Source of the DNA: Planctomycetaceae bacterium | GTDB lineage: Bacteria > Planctomycetota > Phycisphaerae > Phycisphaerales > SM1A02 | Length of the DNA: 64,000 nt | Assembly: GCA_947492385.1 (NCBI GenBank) | Contig: CANLMX010000004.1 | Location: forward strand, 26,665 to 90,664 | Direction of reading: 5' to 3' | In this document: piece by piece, positions 31,793-42,200 of the stretch | Layout: the number at the start of each line of letters is the position of its first letter | Numbering within the stretch: the first letter of the stretch is position 1 | The notes under the pieces: generated by a model | Databases searched by the model: none | What the model saw: only the letters and a program-made list of their open reading frames with translations | What the model was told of the DNA's origin: nothing | Position numbers and translations under genes: made by a program

Positions 31793-32716
31793 GCGCGCGA
31801 TCACCACGACGCCAAGCACCACCATCGCGATCGACACCAGGATCGGGGTCGTGAGCGGTCCGATCCGGAACACGCCCGGGTCGGGCTCGCGGAACGACTC
31901 GCTCACGTTGCGCAGAAGGCCGTAGCCAACCAGAAACGTGCCGGTCAGGGTCCCCGCGCGGCGTGGGGCCCACCACGCGAGCACCAACACCGCCATCAGC
32001 ACGGGTCCGTCGGTGAAGGCCTGGATGAAGTTGTTCGGGTAGCGCGCCGGGACCAGCGCCGCGATCTCGACCAATGCCTGTCCGTCGCCTGCATACGCCA
32101 GCCGGCTGAGTTCGGAGGCTCGCTGGTACGCCTCGGGCGTCGTCGCGGCAACGATCGCATCCTCCGGGTACTTCACGCTCCACCAGGGTGGATTCGCCTG
32201 CATCGCGGCAGGAAGCACCTTTCCGGGAAGCTCGCCGTTGACCCAGTTCGCGAGGCGCCCGAACATGAGCCCCGGGGGCGTGATGAACGCCGCCGTGTCG
32301 ATCATCGCAAGCGCCGGCAGCCCGTGCCTGCGCGCGAACCACGTGCACGCGATGACCACGCCGGCGATGCCGCCATGGCTTGCCATCCCGCCGCGGTGGA
32401 TCTCGAGCACGCCCCAGAAGGGAAGCTCGGTCGAGAACTTCCAGAGGAGCTCGCGGTCGTAGAGCAGCACGTGCCCGAGCCGCCCGCCGACCACCGCGCC
32501 GAGGATGCACGCCGTGATGAAGTCACCCGTGAGCGCCGGACGCAGCACGGTGAATCCACGCGCAACCAGCCATCGCACCATGGTCCACGCCACCAGGAAG
32601 CCCACGGCGTACGACAGGCCGTACCAGCGCACCCCGGTCGTTGCGGTGAACTGGATCGCGAAGGGATCCATCGAATGAACGATGCTCTCGGCCAGGACCT
32701 GCACGCGACGGAGCAT
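31736..32716 (-). CDS. lgt: Prolipoprotein diacylglyceryl transferase
   Basis: 326 residues from ATG 32714-32716 (311 from the ATG at 32671). A polytopic membrane enzyme that attaches diacylglycerol to the lipobox cysteine. Family marks are VVGGRLGHVLLYD, EIHRGGMASHGGIAGV (essential His), MFGRLANWVNGELPG and FREPDPGVFRIG near the end. The region about 180-225 carries an insertion (WWSVKYPEDAIVAATTPEAY) relative to short Lgt proteins. The gene is divergent from trpD, whose -10-like box is only ten bases away. The open frame upstream of the chosen start is out of place over trpD. Confidence 0.9.
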   Translation of the reverse strand: MLRRVQVLAESIVHSMDPFAIQFTATTGVRWYGLSYAVGFLVAWTMVRWLVARGFTVLRPALTGDFITACILGAVVGGRLGHVLLYDRELLWKFSTELPFWGVLEIHRGGMASHGGIAGVVIACTWFARRHGLPALAMIDTAAFITPPGLMFGRLANWVNGELPGKVLPAAMQANPPWWSVKYPEDAIVAATTPEAYQRASELSRLAYAGDGQALVEIAALVPARYPNNFIQAFTDGPVLMAVLVLAWWAPRRAGTLTGTFLVGYGLLRNVSESFREPDPGVFRIGPLTTPILVSIAMVVLGVVVIARSARSDGPLLGGLGGGRGR

Positions 32717-32725
32717 ACGGAGCCG

Positions 32726-32737
32726 TACCATCGGGTC
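32726..32737 (+). promoter_or_regulatory. Leaderless-type promoter of trpD
   Basis: TACCAT (32726-32731) followed by six bases and GTG 32738. It overlaps the region upstream of lgt on the other strand. Confidence 0.45.
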
Positions 32738-33856
32738 GTGGACCACGCGCAGGATGCCCAGGGATCGCATGCGCCCGGATCGTGTGCGCCGGAACCACCG
32801 GGGTTCGGACCCCCGGAGTTCGCGCGCGCCGCGCACCCGGGCGACCTGACCCCATTCATCCGGGCGCTGGCCGCGGGACGCACCCTCACCGAGCAGGAGG
32901 CCGAGGATGCATTCCGCTCGATGATGAGCGGCGCATCCCACCACGCGGAGATGGGCGCATTCCTTGCGCTGCTTGCCGTGCGAGTCCCGACGGTGGATGA
33001 ACTCGTCGGTGCCGCTCGCGTGATGCGCGCGAACGTCGAACGCGTCGAGACCGGCGTGGACCCGTCGTCGCTCCTTGACACGGCAGGCACGGGAGGCACC
33101 GCCAAGCTCTTCAACGTCTCGACCGGCGCCGCGATCGTCGCGGCGGCGGCGGGCGCGAAGGTGGCCAAGCACGGCAACCGCAGCCGGACCGGGCGTGGGA
33201 GCGCCGAGGTGCTCGCGGAGCTCGGCGTCGACGTCGATGCCGGTCGTGACACCCAGCGCCGGTGCATGGACGAGGCCGGCATCTGCTTCTGCTTCGCGAT
33301 CCACCACCACCCGGCCGCGCGCCATGCGATGCCGGTGCGGAAGGCGCTCGGCATCCCCACGATCTTCAACCTGCTCGGGCCGCTCACCAACCCGGCCGGC
33401 GCACGCCGGCAGCTCATGGGGGTGTACGCCCCGCGGTTCGTGCGTCCCGTGGCGGAGGCGCTCGCCCGGCTTGGGTCGGTCGATGCACTCGTGATCCACG
33501 GCCACGACGGGCTCGACGAGGTGTCGATCACCGCGCCCACCACGGTGGCACGGGTGCGCGACGGTGCCGTCGAGCCAGGAACCGTGGATGCGCGGACGCT
33601 GGGGTTGGCGGAGGCGCCCCACGCCGCGCTCGCCGCCCAGGACCTTGCCGACGCGGCGCGCACGCTGCGCTCACTGCTCTCCGGCTCGGACCGGGGACCC
33701 CGGCTCGACATGCTGCTTGCCAACGCCGCCGCGGCGCTGGTGGCAGCCGGTGTGGCGGATGACCTGTCCGCCGGCGTGCGGCGAGCCCGGGAGACGATCG
33801 AGGGTGGCGCCGCCGCCCGGACGCTGGAACGCCTGCGCGAAGCATCACGGGGCTGA
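32738..33856 (+). CDS. trpD: Anthranilate phosphoribosyltransferase
   Basis: 372 residues from GTG. It joins anthranilate and PRPP in tryptophan synthesis. LLDTAGTGGTAKLFNVSTGA is the PRPP-binding segment, KHGNRSRTGRGSAEVLAELG and IFNLLGPLTNPAGARRQLMG are the other family blocks, and HGHDGLDEVS lies near the metal site. About 30 residues before DLTPFIRALAAG are extra and low-complexity. No other trp genes are in view. The comEC-like gene follows on the same strand about 60 bases later. Confidence 0.93.
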   Translation: MDHAQDAQGSHAPGSCAPEPPGFGPPEFARAAHPGDLTPFIRALAAGRTLTEQEAEDAFRSMMSGASHHAEMGAFLALLAVRVPTVDELVGAARVMRANVERVETGVDPSSLLDTAGTGGTAKLFNVSTGAAIVAAAAGAKVAKHGNRSRTGRGSAEVLAELGVDVDAGRDTQRRCMDEAGICFCFAIHHHPAARHAMPVRKALGIPTIFNLLGPLTNPAGARRQLMGVYAPRFVRPVAEALARLGSVDALVIHGHDGLDEVSITAPTTVARVRDGAVEPGTVDARTLGLAEAPHAALAAQDLADAARTLRSLLSGSDRGPRLDMLLANAAAALVAAGVADDLSAGVRRARETIEGGAAARTLERLREASRG

Positions 33857-33917
33857 TCGCGTCGGCTCACGAACTTTTGCCTGATTCCACGAAGACGGAC
33901 CCGCGCACGGCCACGAT

Positions 33918-36392
33918 GTGCCGATGCGGGAGCGCACACGCGAGCCGGGCGATGCCACGCCCACCGAGACGCCACGCGCGTGGATCGCCGCGGTGGCGAT
34001 GTTCGCGGGGGCGCACGCGTCGTGGTGGGTCGCGACGAGCCGTGGCGCCGGCGGCGGGTGGTCGGAGGAGGCCCATGGTGCCTGGGGCGCGTTCACCGCA
34101 CTCGCCGTCGGTGCGACGATGGCGATGGGCGCGCACGCACTGCTTCGCGGGCGCCACAGGAGCCCTGCGACCACGCGTGCGATCGCACAAACGATCACAC
34201 GTGCGATGGGGCGTGCGGTCATCCCCATGTCGGTCGCGGCCGCCGGGTCGGTAGCCGGAGCGCTGCTCGCGATCGCGGCGGAGTCGACGTCCATCGATGC
34301 ACCAACCGCCCCATGCCCGGTGACGGTCGAGGGAATCGTCGCCACGCATCCACGGCCCGTGGACGAGGGATGCGACCGGCTGGCGCGATTCATCGTGCGC
34401 GAGGCAGGACAGTCGTTCGTGCTCGCGGTCGACACCGACATGTGCGGGTCCGATCGCGGGCCATGCACGCTCACGATGGCCGTCCGCGTGGCCGGACTCG
34501 ACGCCCTTCCGGAGCGCGGTTCAAGGATCCGGGTCCGGGGATGGATGACGGTGCTCGACACGAAGCCATTCCCGGGTTCGGGGCCGTCCCGCCGGCGCGC
34601 GTCGCTCGATGTCGAGTCGTCGCGCCTGATCGAACGGATCGAGCATGACCGCCTTTCCGCGCTGACTTGTTCCCTGCGCTCCGCGGCCAATGGCGCACTG
34701 GTGGCCTCGATGCCGACGGGCACCGCCCCGCCGACGGTGGCACTGGCCGTGGCGATGACCACCGGTGTCCGCATGCACGGGTTGGACGACCCCGCCGCGG
34801 ACTTCCGCATCGCGGGCATGAGCCACGTCCTGGCGATCAGTGGGTTCAACGTCGCCGTGCTTGTCTCGGTCGCATCCGCGGCGGCGAGGGGGATGCGCGC
34901 CGGCTTCCGCATGCGCGCCTGCATCGCCATGGCGGTGGCCATGCTCTTCCTGGCGCTCACCGAGCCCGAGACCAGCGTGCTCCGCGCCGGATGGGGCGCG
35001 GTGATCGCCGCCGTCGCGTCCATCCGCGGCGGGCACGCGCGCGGACTCGGAACGCTCGGTGCAGTCGCATGCATCACCATGGCGGCGGACGTCGAGTCGG
35101 CCCGAGGCGCGGGCTTCCAGCTCAGCTACGGGACCGTCGCGGCCCTGTTGACGCTGACACCGCGCGTGGAAGCACGATGGAGGCCACGCATCGATGCGCT
35201 CGTCGACCGATTCGGCGGAAGCGAGGCGATCCGCCGCGCGACGCAAGGGCTCTTGGGTGCGGTGATCGCGTCCACCGTCGCATGGTCCGTGAGCACGCCG
35301 ATCGCACTGATGCACATGGGTTCCGCCAGCGGATGGGCGGTGGCGCTCAGCATCGCCACGATGCCGGTGGCCGCCACGGTCACGGTCGCGGGGTGCTGTG
35401 CGATGGCCGTCGGTTCCGTGGCCGGAGCGTGGGCCGCCGCGCCGTTCGGTTGGATCGCGGCGACCTCCGCATCCATGCTGCAATGGACGGCAAGCCGGGC
35501 CACGGACCTTCCCGGAGCGGCATGGTGGAGCGGGTCGGTCCCGGGCTGGTGGTGCTGCGCGACGATCGCCTGTGCCGCGGTCTCGTGGCGCGCATCCCAC
35601 GCGGACCACCGCCGCGTGGCCCGGTGGTGCATCGTGGCGCTCGCCGCCGCGTCGTGGTGCGGGTGGACCGCAGCGCACCGCGCATCGCCGGACCAAGGGT
35701 TCGTTGAGGTCATCCGGCTCCGGCTTGGAACGTCCACATGCACGGTCGTGCGAACGTGCGATGCCTCGTTCATCGTCGATCCTGGCCATGCGATGGACCC
35801 CTCCGCCGGCACCCGCCGCGTCGTTCCGGCCCTCGCGGAACTCGGGATCCGCAAGCTCGACGCCGTGGTCGTGTCGAAGATCCGGCTCGCCTGCGTTTCG
35901 GCGATTCCCGAGGTGGTCGAAGCATGTTCGCCGCAGGTGATCGTGGTGCGATCGACCGAGTCCACGGCCACGGAGGGTTCCTCTGCACCCGACGAGCCCC
36001 GTCGCGGCGCGTGGGCCGCCGTACTCGCACATGCACGCGAAGCGGGCGTCCACATCGTCCGACCATCACTCGGCCGCGTGCCATCGGATGTCGACATAAC
36101 GGTGCGCCGCGTGGAAGCGTTGGCGGCGGCAACCGTGGGTCCCGATGACGCCGAGCGGGAACTGCTTGAACGTTCATCCGCGGTCAGGACGATCCATGCG
36201 CCCAACGGCACGGCCACGATATTCAACTGGACCGATCACGGCTGGCGTCCGGCGGACACGACCACCGCGCGGCGCAGCTCGACGCAATCTCCCGCGATGC
36301 TTCCGTCATCCGACAGCATGACGAGCTCGAACGGCGCGTCGGCAAGGTCCGCGCGAAGCTCGAACGACGCATCACCCGTGGCCATCCGGTGA
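33918..36392 (+). CDS. ComEC/Rec2-like membrane protein with degenerate metallo-beta-lactamase domain
   Basis: 824 residues from GTG (822 from the ATG two codons in). N-terminal helices and a DUF4131-like outside domain (about 130-240) precede the competence domain, recognised by GMSHVLAISGFNVAVLVSVA and GAGFQLSYGTVAALLTLTP with many helices. ComEC carries DNA across the inner membrane. The C-terminal part (about 595-780) keeps the MBL beginning, FVEVIRLRLGTSTC and FIVDPGHAMDPS, but where HxHxDH should stand it reads VVVSKIRLACVSA. The nuclease-like metal site is therefore lost. The last ~50 residues are Ser-rich. It overlaps the opposite gene by 157 bases. Confidence 0.82.
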   Translation: MPMRERTREPGDATPTETPRAWIAAVAMFAGAHASWWVATSRGAGGGWSEEAHGAWGAFTALAVGATMAMGAHALLRGRHRSPATTRAIAQTITRAMGRAVIPMSVAAAGSVAGALLAIAAESTSIDAPTAPCPVTVEGIVATHPRPVDEGCDRLARFIVREAGQSFVLAVDTDMCGSDRGPCTLTMAVRVAGLDALPERGSRIRVRGWMTVLDTKPFPGSGPSRRRASLDVESSRLIERIEHDRLSALTCSLRSAANGALVASMPTGTAPPTVALAVAMTTGVRMHGLDDPAADFRIAGMSHVLAISGFNVAVLVSVASAAARGMRAGFRMRACIAMAVAMLFLALTEPETSVLRAGWGAVIAAVASIRGGHARGLGTLGAVACITMAADVESARGAGFQLSYGTVAALLTLTPRVEARWRPRIDALVDRFGGSEAIRRATQGLLGAVIASTVAWSVSTPIALMHMGSASGWAVALSIATMPVAATVTVAGCCAMAVGSVAGAWAAAPFGWIAATSASMLQWTASRATDLPGAAWWSGSVPGWWCCATIACAAVSWRASHADHRRVARWCIVALAAASWCGWTAAHRASPDQGFVEVIRLRLGTSTCTVVRTCDASFIVDPGHAMDPSAGTRRVVPALAELGIRKLDAVVVSKIRLACVSAIPEVVEACSPQVIVVRSTESTATEGSSAPDEPRRGAWAAVLAHAREAGVHIVRPSLGRVPSDVDITVRRVEALAAATVGPDDAERELLERSSAVRTIHAPNGTATIFNWTDHGWRPADTTTARRSSTQSPAMLPSSDSMTSSNGASARSARSSNDASPVAIR

Positions 36393-37423
36393 CGCACGAC
36401 CTCGGCTCCGCCCGATCGCACGATGAAGGTCAGTGCCCCTGCACGTGCCGCACGATCGGGACGCCGCACGTTGGCCAAGAGCCTCGCCGGCCCCCCGGGA
36501 GACGCGCACGCGACGCGTACGGGACCTTCCATGACGAGCGGTGCCGCATCGAAAGCCCACGTCCCGCGGTCGGACTTCGGGGCCGCGACGGCATAGCGCA
36601 TGGCGTCCTCGCCGTCCGGGATGCTCGACTCGCCGATCAACGCCGAAAGCGGGCGGATGGCGCCAGAAACCAACTCCGCCGCGACGATCCACTCGCGCTC
36701 AAGCCGCACCTTGCCGGCATCCGGCGACCGCTGGCCCACGAGCACCACATCGGACGGCCCGTCCCAGTCGATGGACATCCCATCGACCACCGATCCATCG
36801 TCAAGCCACACGCGGACCCCGACGCGCGGCTTCGGTGGGGCGACGAAGGCCACCGCGCGCACGGCGTCCCATGGGATGGTCGCGGTCGAGCGCGACCCGC
36901 CGGAACCCGTCTCGACCACGATTCCGCTTCCACCCACGGACTGGACGATGCCGGACGCATGGTCGCCGTTGCGCAGGTGCACCACGTCCTCGAGCTCGGC
37001 CACGGGCGGGTCCTCGCCCTGCAACACGATGCAGCGCGTGGACGATGGGTCGATCGTGCGCTGCTCGAGCCAGTTCGGCTGCCATGCCGCGCGGTCATCG
37101 GAGAGAAGAAGCTCGCCGACCAGGCGCTGCCCGTCGTCGAGCACCATCGTGCCGCGCTTGCCGGGCTCGAGCCGCCGCGAGTCGTCACGCGCCCAACCCA
37201 CGGCCCGGTCGCGCCCGGGCGGGACGTCAACCGGACGCACCACGCTGAGCACGCCGTCCGGCGCGATGGCGACGATGCCCGGCGCCGCGGCGGTGCGCGG
37301 CGTCCCGCGTCCCCGGATCTCGGGGGGCGTGACCTGGAGCGGCGGCGGCGTGCGGCCGAAGATGTCCTGGGCGACCGCGGACTGGGTGCACGCACCGAGG
37401 ATGGCGATGATGGCGAGCCGCAT
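36236..37423 (-). CDS. Exported protein of unknown function, last gene of the moxR operon
   Basis: 395 residues with a signal peptide (RLAIIAILGACTQSAVAQ). The middle contains GTMVLDDGQRLVGELLLSDD, AELEDVVHLRNGDHASGIVQ and RVWLDDGSVVDGMSIDWDG, three related segments that look like Sm-like or beta-barrel units with 'dG..l.G.v' patterns, and a C-terminal beta-rich domain. Such repeats occur in planctomycete proteins of unknown role. The ATG (37421-37423) overlaps the stop of the preceding gene by one base. The 3' end overlaps comEC by 157 bases in the opposite direction. Confidence 0.75.
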   Translation of the reverse strand: MRLAIIAILGACTQSAVAQDIFGRTPPPLQVTPPEIRGRGTPRTAAAPGIVAIAPDGVLSVVRPVDVPPGRDRAVGWARDDSRRLEPGKRGTMVLDDGQRLVGELLLSDDRAAWQPNWLEQRTIDPSSTRCIVLQGEDPPVAELEDVVHLRNGDHASGIVQSVGGSGIVVETGSGGSRSTATIPWDAVRAVAFVAPPKPRVGVRVWLDDGSVVDGMSIDWDGPSDVVLVGQRSPDAGKVRLEREWIVAAELVSGAIRPLSALIGESSIPDGEDAMRYAVAAPKSDRGTWAFDAAPLVMEGPVRVACASPGGPARLLANVRRPDRAARAGALTFIVRSGGAEVVRHRMATGDASFELRADLADAPFELVMLSDDGSIAGDCVELRRAVVVSAGRQP

Positions 37424-38487
37424 CACTGTTGGAAGATCGGGAGGTACCGCTTCGGCATCTGCATGATGATGAGCGCCATCGACGTGCCGAGCGGCTGTCC
37501 CCATTGCGGGTCGGCCCAGCTGCCGTCGAAGCGCTGGTGGTCGACCAACTCGCGCCGGATGCGCGGCCACCATTCCCGCCACCACTGGCCGCCCGCGAGG
37601 TACATCGCCTGTGCCGCGTAGTAGTGGCCGTAGAAGTAGTACGACTGCGACGATGGCCCGCCTCCGTCCGGAGCCGCCACCCGTACCAGGTACCCAAGGC
37701 CGCGCGGGATCGAGTCATCCTCGTACACGCCGGCATAGAAGAGCGTCGCGACGCCGGCAGCCGTCCGGGGCCACCCACTGGCGCCGGTGGTGCGCATGTA
37801 GCGGAACCCGCCGTCGGGATTCTGGCACTCGCGGACGTATCGCACCGCGTTGTCGATGACTTCCTTCGGGATGCGGATGCCCGCGTTGCGCGCGCTGCGC
37901 AACGCCATCACCTGGCAGATGGTGACGCTGACGTCGGCGTCGTCCGGGACCGGGTTGTAGCGCCAGCCGCCCTCGCCGTTCTGGCTGTTCTCGATGAGGC
38001 GCACCGCACGGACCAACGCATCGCGCACGCGGGTGTCGTCGGGCGACATCCCATAGATCTCGCCGAGGAACAGGGTCGCGAACCCGTGGCCATACATCGG
38101 CCCGTTCACCCCTTCGCCCGCGACCAACCCGCTCTCGGTGACGTGCTTCAGGACGTATTCAAGGGCGCGCTCGACCACCGCGCCGTAGCGCCCGCGGCCC
38201 GGCACGTTGCCGTCCGCCATGAGCGCGAGCGCGCACAGCGAGACGATGCCGGCGTTGTCGCTCATGCGCCCGCGCCCGAAGCTTCCATCGGCATTCTGCG
38301 ACTTCGCAAGCCATGCCAACCCGCGCTCGACCGAGTCGCGCCAGGCGGCATCGGTCTCGTTGGAAATGGGCACGTTCTGGGCGCTCGCGCCGGCATCCTT
38401 GGGTCGCGGCGGCGCAGGCGTGGCGGCATCCTGCGGAAACCATGGCGACGCCGCGAGCGCAAGCGTGAGCGACATGGCGGCGATCAC
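37423..38487 (-). CDS. Prenyltransferase/squalene-cyclase-like repeat protein, exported
   Basis: 354 residues from GTG 38485-38487, which overlaps the stop of the gene before it (GTGA). A signal peptide is followed by at least four alpha/alpha-barrel repeats with the QW-like motif: SQNADGSFGR, SQNGEGGWRY, CQNPDGGFRY, QRFDGSWADPQWGQ, ending LGTSMALIIMQMPKRYLP. The fold is that of squalene cyclases and prenyltransferases, but the Asp-rich catalytic motif of cyclases is not seen. Similar proteins are common at this position in planctomycete moxR operons; function unknown. Confidence 0.82.
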   Translation of the reverse strand: MIAAMSLTLALAASPWFPQDAATPAPPRPKDAGASAQNVPISNETDAAWRDSVERGLAWLAKSQNADGSFGRGRMSDNAGIVSLCALALMADGNVPGRGRYGAVVERALEYVLKHVTESGLVAGEGVNGPMYGHGFATLFLGEIYGMSPDDTRVRDALVRAVRLIENSQNGEGGWRYNPVPDDADVSVTICQVMALRSARNAGIRIPKEVIDNAVRYVRECQNPDGGFRYMRTTGASGWPRTAAGVATLFYAGVYEDDSIPRGLGYLVRVAAPDGGGPSSQSYYFYGHYYAAQAMYLAGGQWWREWWPRIRRELVDHQRFDGSWADPQWGQPLGTSMALIIMQMPKRYLPIFQQ

Positions 38488-39272
38488 TTGCGCCCCTCTT
38501 CCGCGAGCCGGCGGTAGTACTCCTGCGTGAGGCGCCGGTAGGCCGCGCTCATCGGGTCGCGCACGCCTTGCCTGACCGCGTCCCGGACGCGCGGCGGAAG
38601 CTGGCCCCACTCCACGCGCGACTCGTCGAACTGCGCCGCGACGTCCGTCGGGTCGACCATGGTTGGCGGCTGCGACGCATCGGCTTCGCGCGCCGCACCG
38701 TCACGTCGGTCACGCGTTCCGCCCTCGGCTGCATCACCTTGCCGGCGGCTTCCGTCGGCATCCTTGGGTTGTGGATCGTCCGCGCCCTGCTGCGACCCAT
38801 CGCGCTGCTGCTGGTTCCGTTGCTGCCCTTGCTGACCCTGCCGCTGCTGCTGCGAGGACGACTGGCCTTGCTGCTGTTGTTGCTGCTGTTGCTGCTGCAT
38901 CCGTTGGGCGGTCGCAATCAGTTCATCGAGCTTGCGCACGACGCTCTCCTGCACGCGTCGCGTGGGAAGGCCCGCCTTGCGCTCATCGAGCAACTTCGAG
39001 CTCCTTCGCATGTCCGCGAGCGCGCTTTCAAGGATGTCCTTCGGCGGTGCGCCTGCGAGCGCCGCATCCAGGTCTCCCGCCGGGGCATCGCTTGACCCAG
39101 CACCGTCGATCCCAAGGGCGTCATCGAGCGAAGGTGGAGCAGGATCGGCCGGTGGTGCGGCGGGGGCCGTTGGCGCGGGGGGCGCCGGGGCGTTGGGGGA
39201 CGCAGGGGGTGGTGCCGGTGCGGGGGAGGTCGCATGAAGGACCATCACCGCCATGAGCGAAACGATGTTCAT
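38484..39272 (-). CDS. Exported Gln-rich protein of the moxR operon
   Basis: 262 residues. A short signal-like segment (NIVSLMAVMVLHATSPAPAP) leads into a long Pro/Ala stretch, then a helical segment (ILESALADMRRSSKLLDERK), a tract of ten glutamines after Met at about residue 125 (38868-38897), more Gln/Gly/Arg-rich sequence, and a conserved-looking C-terminal helix region (VEWGQLPPRVRDAVRQGVRD, SAAYRRLTQEYYRRLAEEGR). The start overlaps the previous stop (ATGA). No enzyme motif. Confidence 0.8.
   Translation of the reverse strand: MNIVSLMAVMVLHATSPAPAPPPASPNAPAPPAPTAPAAPPADPAPPSLDDALGIDGAGSSDAPAGDLDAALAGAPPKDILESALADMRRSSKLLDERKAGLPTRRVQESVVRKLDELIATAQRMQQQQQQQQQQGQSSSQQQRQGQQGQQRNQQQRDGSQQGADDPQPKDADGSRRQGDAAEGGTRDRRDGAAREADASQPPTMVDPTDVAAQFDESRVEWGQLPPRVRDAVRQGVRDPMSAAYRRLTQEYYRRLAEEGRK
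38868..38897 (-). repeat. CAG/CAA trinucleotide tract coding ten glutamines
   Basis: Ten consecutive CAG/CAA codons, mixed in kind, within the Gln-rich exported protein. The mixture of two codons would slow slippage. Confidence 0.85.
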
Positions 39273-42200
39273 GGTGCACCTCCATCCGCCGGCGCCGCCG
39301 GCTCGACCGCCGGGGCGGGGGGACGCATGGACTTCACCCACCGCTCGCCGAGTTCGGTGATCCTGCGCTGCCGTTCAGCCACTCGACCAAGGTACGCGTC
39401 TCGCTCCGCCGCGCCCAATGCCTCGGCCGCCGCCGTGTCGTCAAGCACGCGCTGTGCCATCGTCCGCAGCAGCCGGAGCTCGGCAATCGGGGGGACGCGT
39501 GATTGCCCGCCGGGCATGCCTTGGCCGCCGCCCTCCCCGCCTCCACCGGCACCCTGCTCGGGCTCGTCCGCGAACGGGTCATCCGGTTCAGGTGGGTCGG
39601 CGAGGGCTTCCATCAGGGCCGCGATGCCCGCCTCGACCTCGCCCTGGAGCAGGAGCGTGCGGCGCGAGGGCGCGCCCGACCACAGGTCCTGCCCGGCGGC
39701 ACCCGATGCGCCGACCATCTCCTGCGTGGATGCAAGGAACAACTCGCTCGACGCAAGATCCTGCCGAGCGGCCGCATTCCGGAGCAGCTCGGTCACGGCC
39801 GACTGTTCGGTGCCCAGCCGGCGGGACTCCAGCAGCGTCCGCCGATCCGCGGCCGAGCCGGGCGCGGGAAGCGTCGCCTCGGTGCCGCCCCGGACCGACC
39901 GCTGGCGCTCGAGGATGGTGGCGTAGACCTCGCGGAGCTCGGCGCGCCGCTGATTTTCCGCGGCTCGCTCGGCATCCTCCCTCGCACGTTGCGCGGCCTC
40001 GAGCGCGTCCTGGATGGACGCTCGCGCGGCGCCGAGCGATGCCTGCGATGATGCCCCATCGACCGGTACGGCGCGCAGCGACGTCGCCGACTCGTCGAGC
40101 TGTCCCGACCCCTGCATCACGAGCCCGGCGGACCGGCGGAACTCGCTCCCGGATTGTGCGGCCTGCTCGGACACGCCCGCGGCCCGGCGCGACAGCTCGA
40201 GCAGTGCGCGCGCCTCGCGGTCCACCGCATCGGCATCCGTGGCGTCGAGCTGCTGCACGGGAAGCACGCGTTCCTCGACGCGTGCAAGCAAGGCCCGCAT
40301 CGCCTCCGTGACCTCGGTCATCCTGCGACGCAATTCCTCGGTCCGTGCGCGGCGCTGGCTGCGCATTGCCTGCTGCATGGCCTGGACAGCTTCCTGCGCA
40401 AGCTGCTGCGATTGCTGGGACGCCTGTCCCTGGTTCTGCTGCGTCTGCTGTGCGGCCTGCTCGAGCTGCCGCGCCAGGCCGCGCTCGTCGGCCTCGCGTG
40501 CCGCTTCCCGAAGCGCCTCGGCAAGCCCGGGCTCCGGAGTTTCCTCCCGCTCGACTTCCTGCGCGCGGCGCTCGAGGTCGTCGACGAGGTCCCGCGCCTC
40601 GGCCGCCGCTTCCGAGGCCGCCTGGGCAGCGCGGTCGAGTTCGGCCCGCGCCGCTTCGCCGAGCTGCTCGCGCGAGCGGCCGATCGCACGGTCGGTGGCC
40701 TCGCGCGACGCACGACGCGCGGCGTCGACGCGTTCGGACAGCCGGTCCACCCGTCGCGCGAGTTCCGCAGTCTCGCGATCGCGCTGGAGCGCGGACTCGA
40801 GATCGGCCAGCGCCTGCTCGGCATCGGCGGCCTGCCGGGCGGCACGCTCCATGCGCTGCGCCTGGTTGCCCTGGGTAGACGCGGCGGAACTGTCCTTGGA
40901 ATCGACCCCGGATTCGACCTCCTCGCCGGGTTCCGTGGACTCGAGCGATCGGGTCGCTTCCTGCGCCCGTTGGGCGGCCCGTCGCGCATCGTCGCGCGCA
41001 TCGTCGATCGTGGCCTTCAGCCCGTCTCCGTCGGTCCCATTGCGCTCGAGCCGCCCCGCAAGCTCGTCGAGCGAACGCTCGAAGGCGCCGATGCGCTCCG
41101 ACATCCGACCCTCGGCCGCGGCAAGCTGCGACTTCTCCTCCGCACTCGGTGGATCGACCGGCGCGGAAGCGTCGGCTTGGCCATTGCCCGGGCCGGGGGC
41201 GCGTCCATTGGCACGCTCGGCGAGCCCGTCGGCGCGCGCCCGCAGTTCCGCCTGCTCGTTGCGCAGCCGCTCGGCGGCCTCTCGCATCTGGCCCAGGCGC
41301 GAACGCACCTGGTCGGTGAGTTCCGTGGGTGCGATGATGCGGAACACGCGCGGCGCGCTTGCGACCGGTTCGCGACGCACCCCGCCAGCCTCGTACGCAT
41401 CGCGCGCACGCGCCACGCACGTCACGCGATCGCCTGGGTTCACGCCCATCGCTCGCAGGTCGAGTGTCCGCTCCGCACTCGCCGCCTGGCCGGTCGATCC
41501 ATCCACCGACGGCTGCGCGATTGGCTCGCCGCCCGCGCGCTGCAGCGTCGCCTCGATCGTGAGCTCGGTGATCCCGAGGTCGTCACGCGCCTCGGCGCGG
41601 ACCACCGGCGATGCCTGCGGCGTCACGGCCTCGTCGGCCACGGGCTCGACGATCGCCACCGAAGGGGCCGCATCCTCGATCGCGGGCACCTCGAACGCGA
41701 TCCGATCGGTCGGCCCCACGCCGCCCTCGCCGACCAGGCGGACCTCGAGCACCCCGCGGCCCGAGGCGACCCAACCGACCGTCCATCGCGATGGAGCATC
41801 CTCGTCCAGCGTGAATCCGACCAGGGCGCCGGCACCCTCGGTGCCCGACAAGGCAAACGTCGAGGCGATCCATGCTTCCCGACCATCGCCCGTGGTTGGG
41901 CCCATCGCCCCATCCACGTCCAGCGTGATGGCCACGCGTGATCCCGCAAGCACCGGCGGCGACACCGTCGCGCGGCGGTCCATGCCTGTGCCAAGATCCG
42001 CGGTCCGACGGTCGACGGTGCCGCGCACGTACGACGGCGGCTCCACCACGAGCGATGCTGCCCGCACCGCAGGAGGCGGGACGAGCCGCACGACGGTGGG
42101 CGCCGTCTCCATGTCCTCGGTCCGGAACACGACCTCCACGCGGTCGCCATCGGCCTCGACAAGCCGCTCGAACGCTCCGCCTGGCTGCACCGGAAGCACC

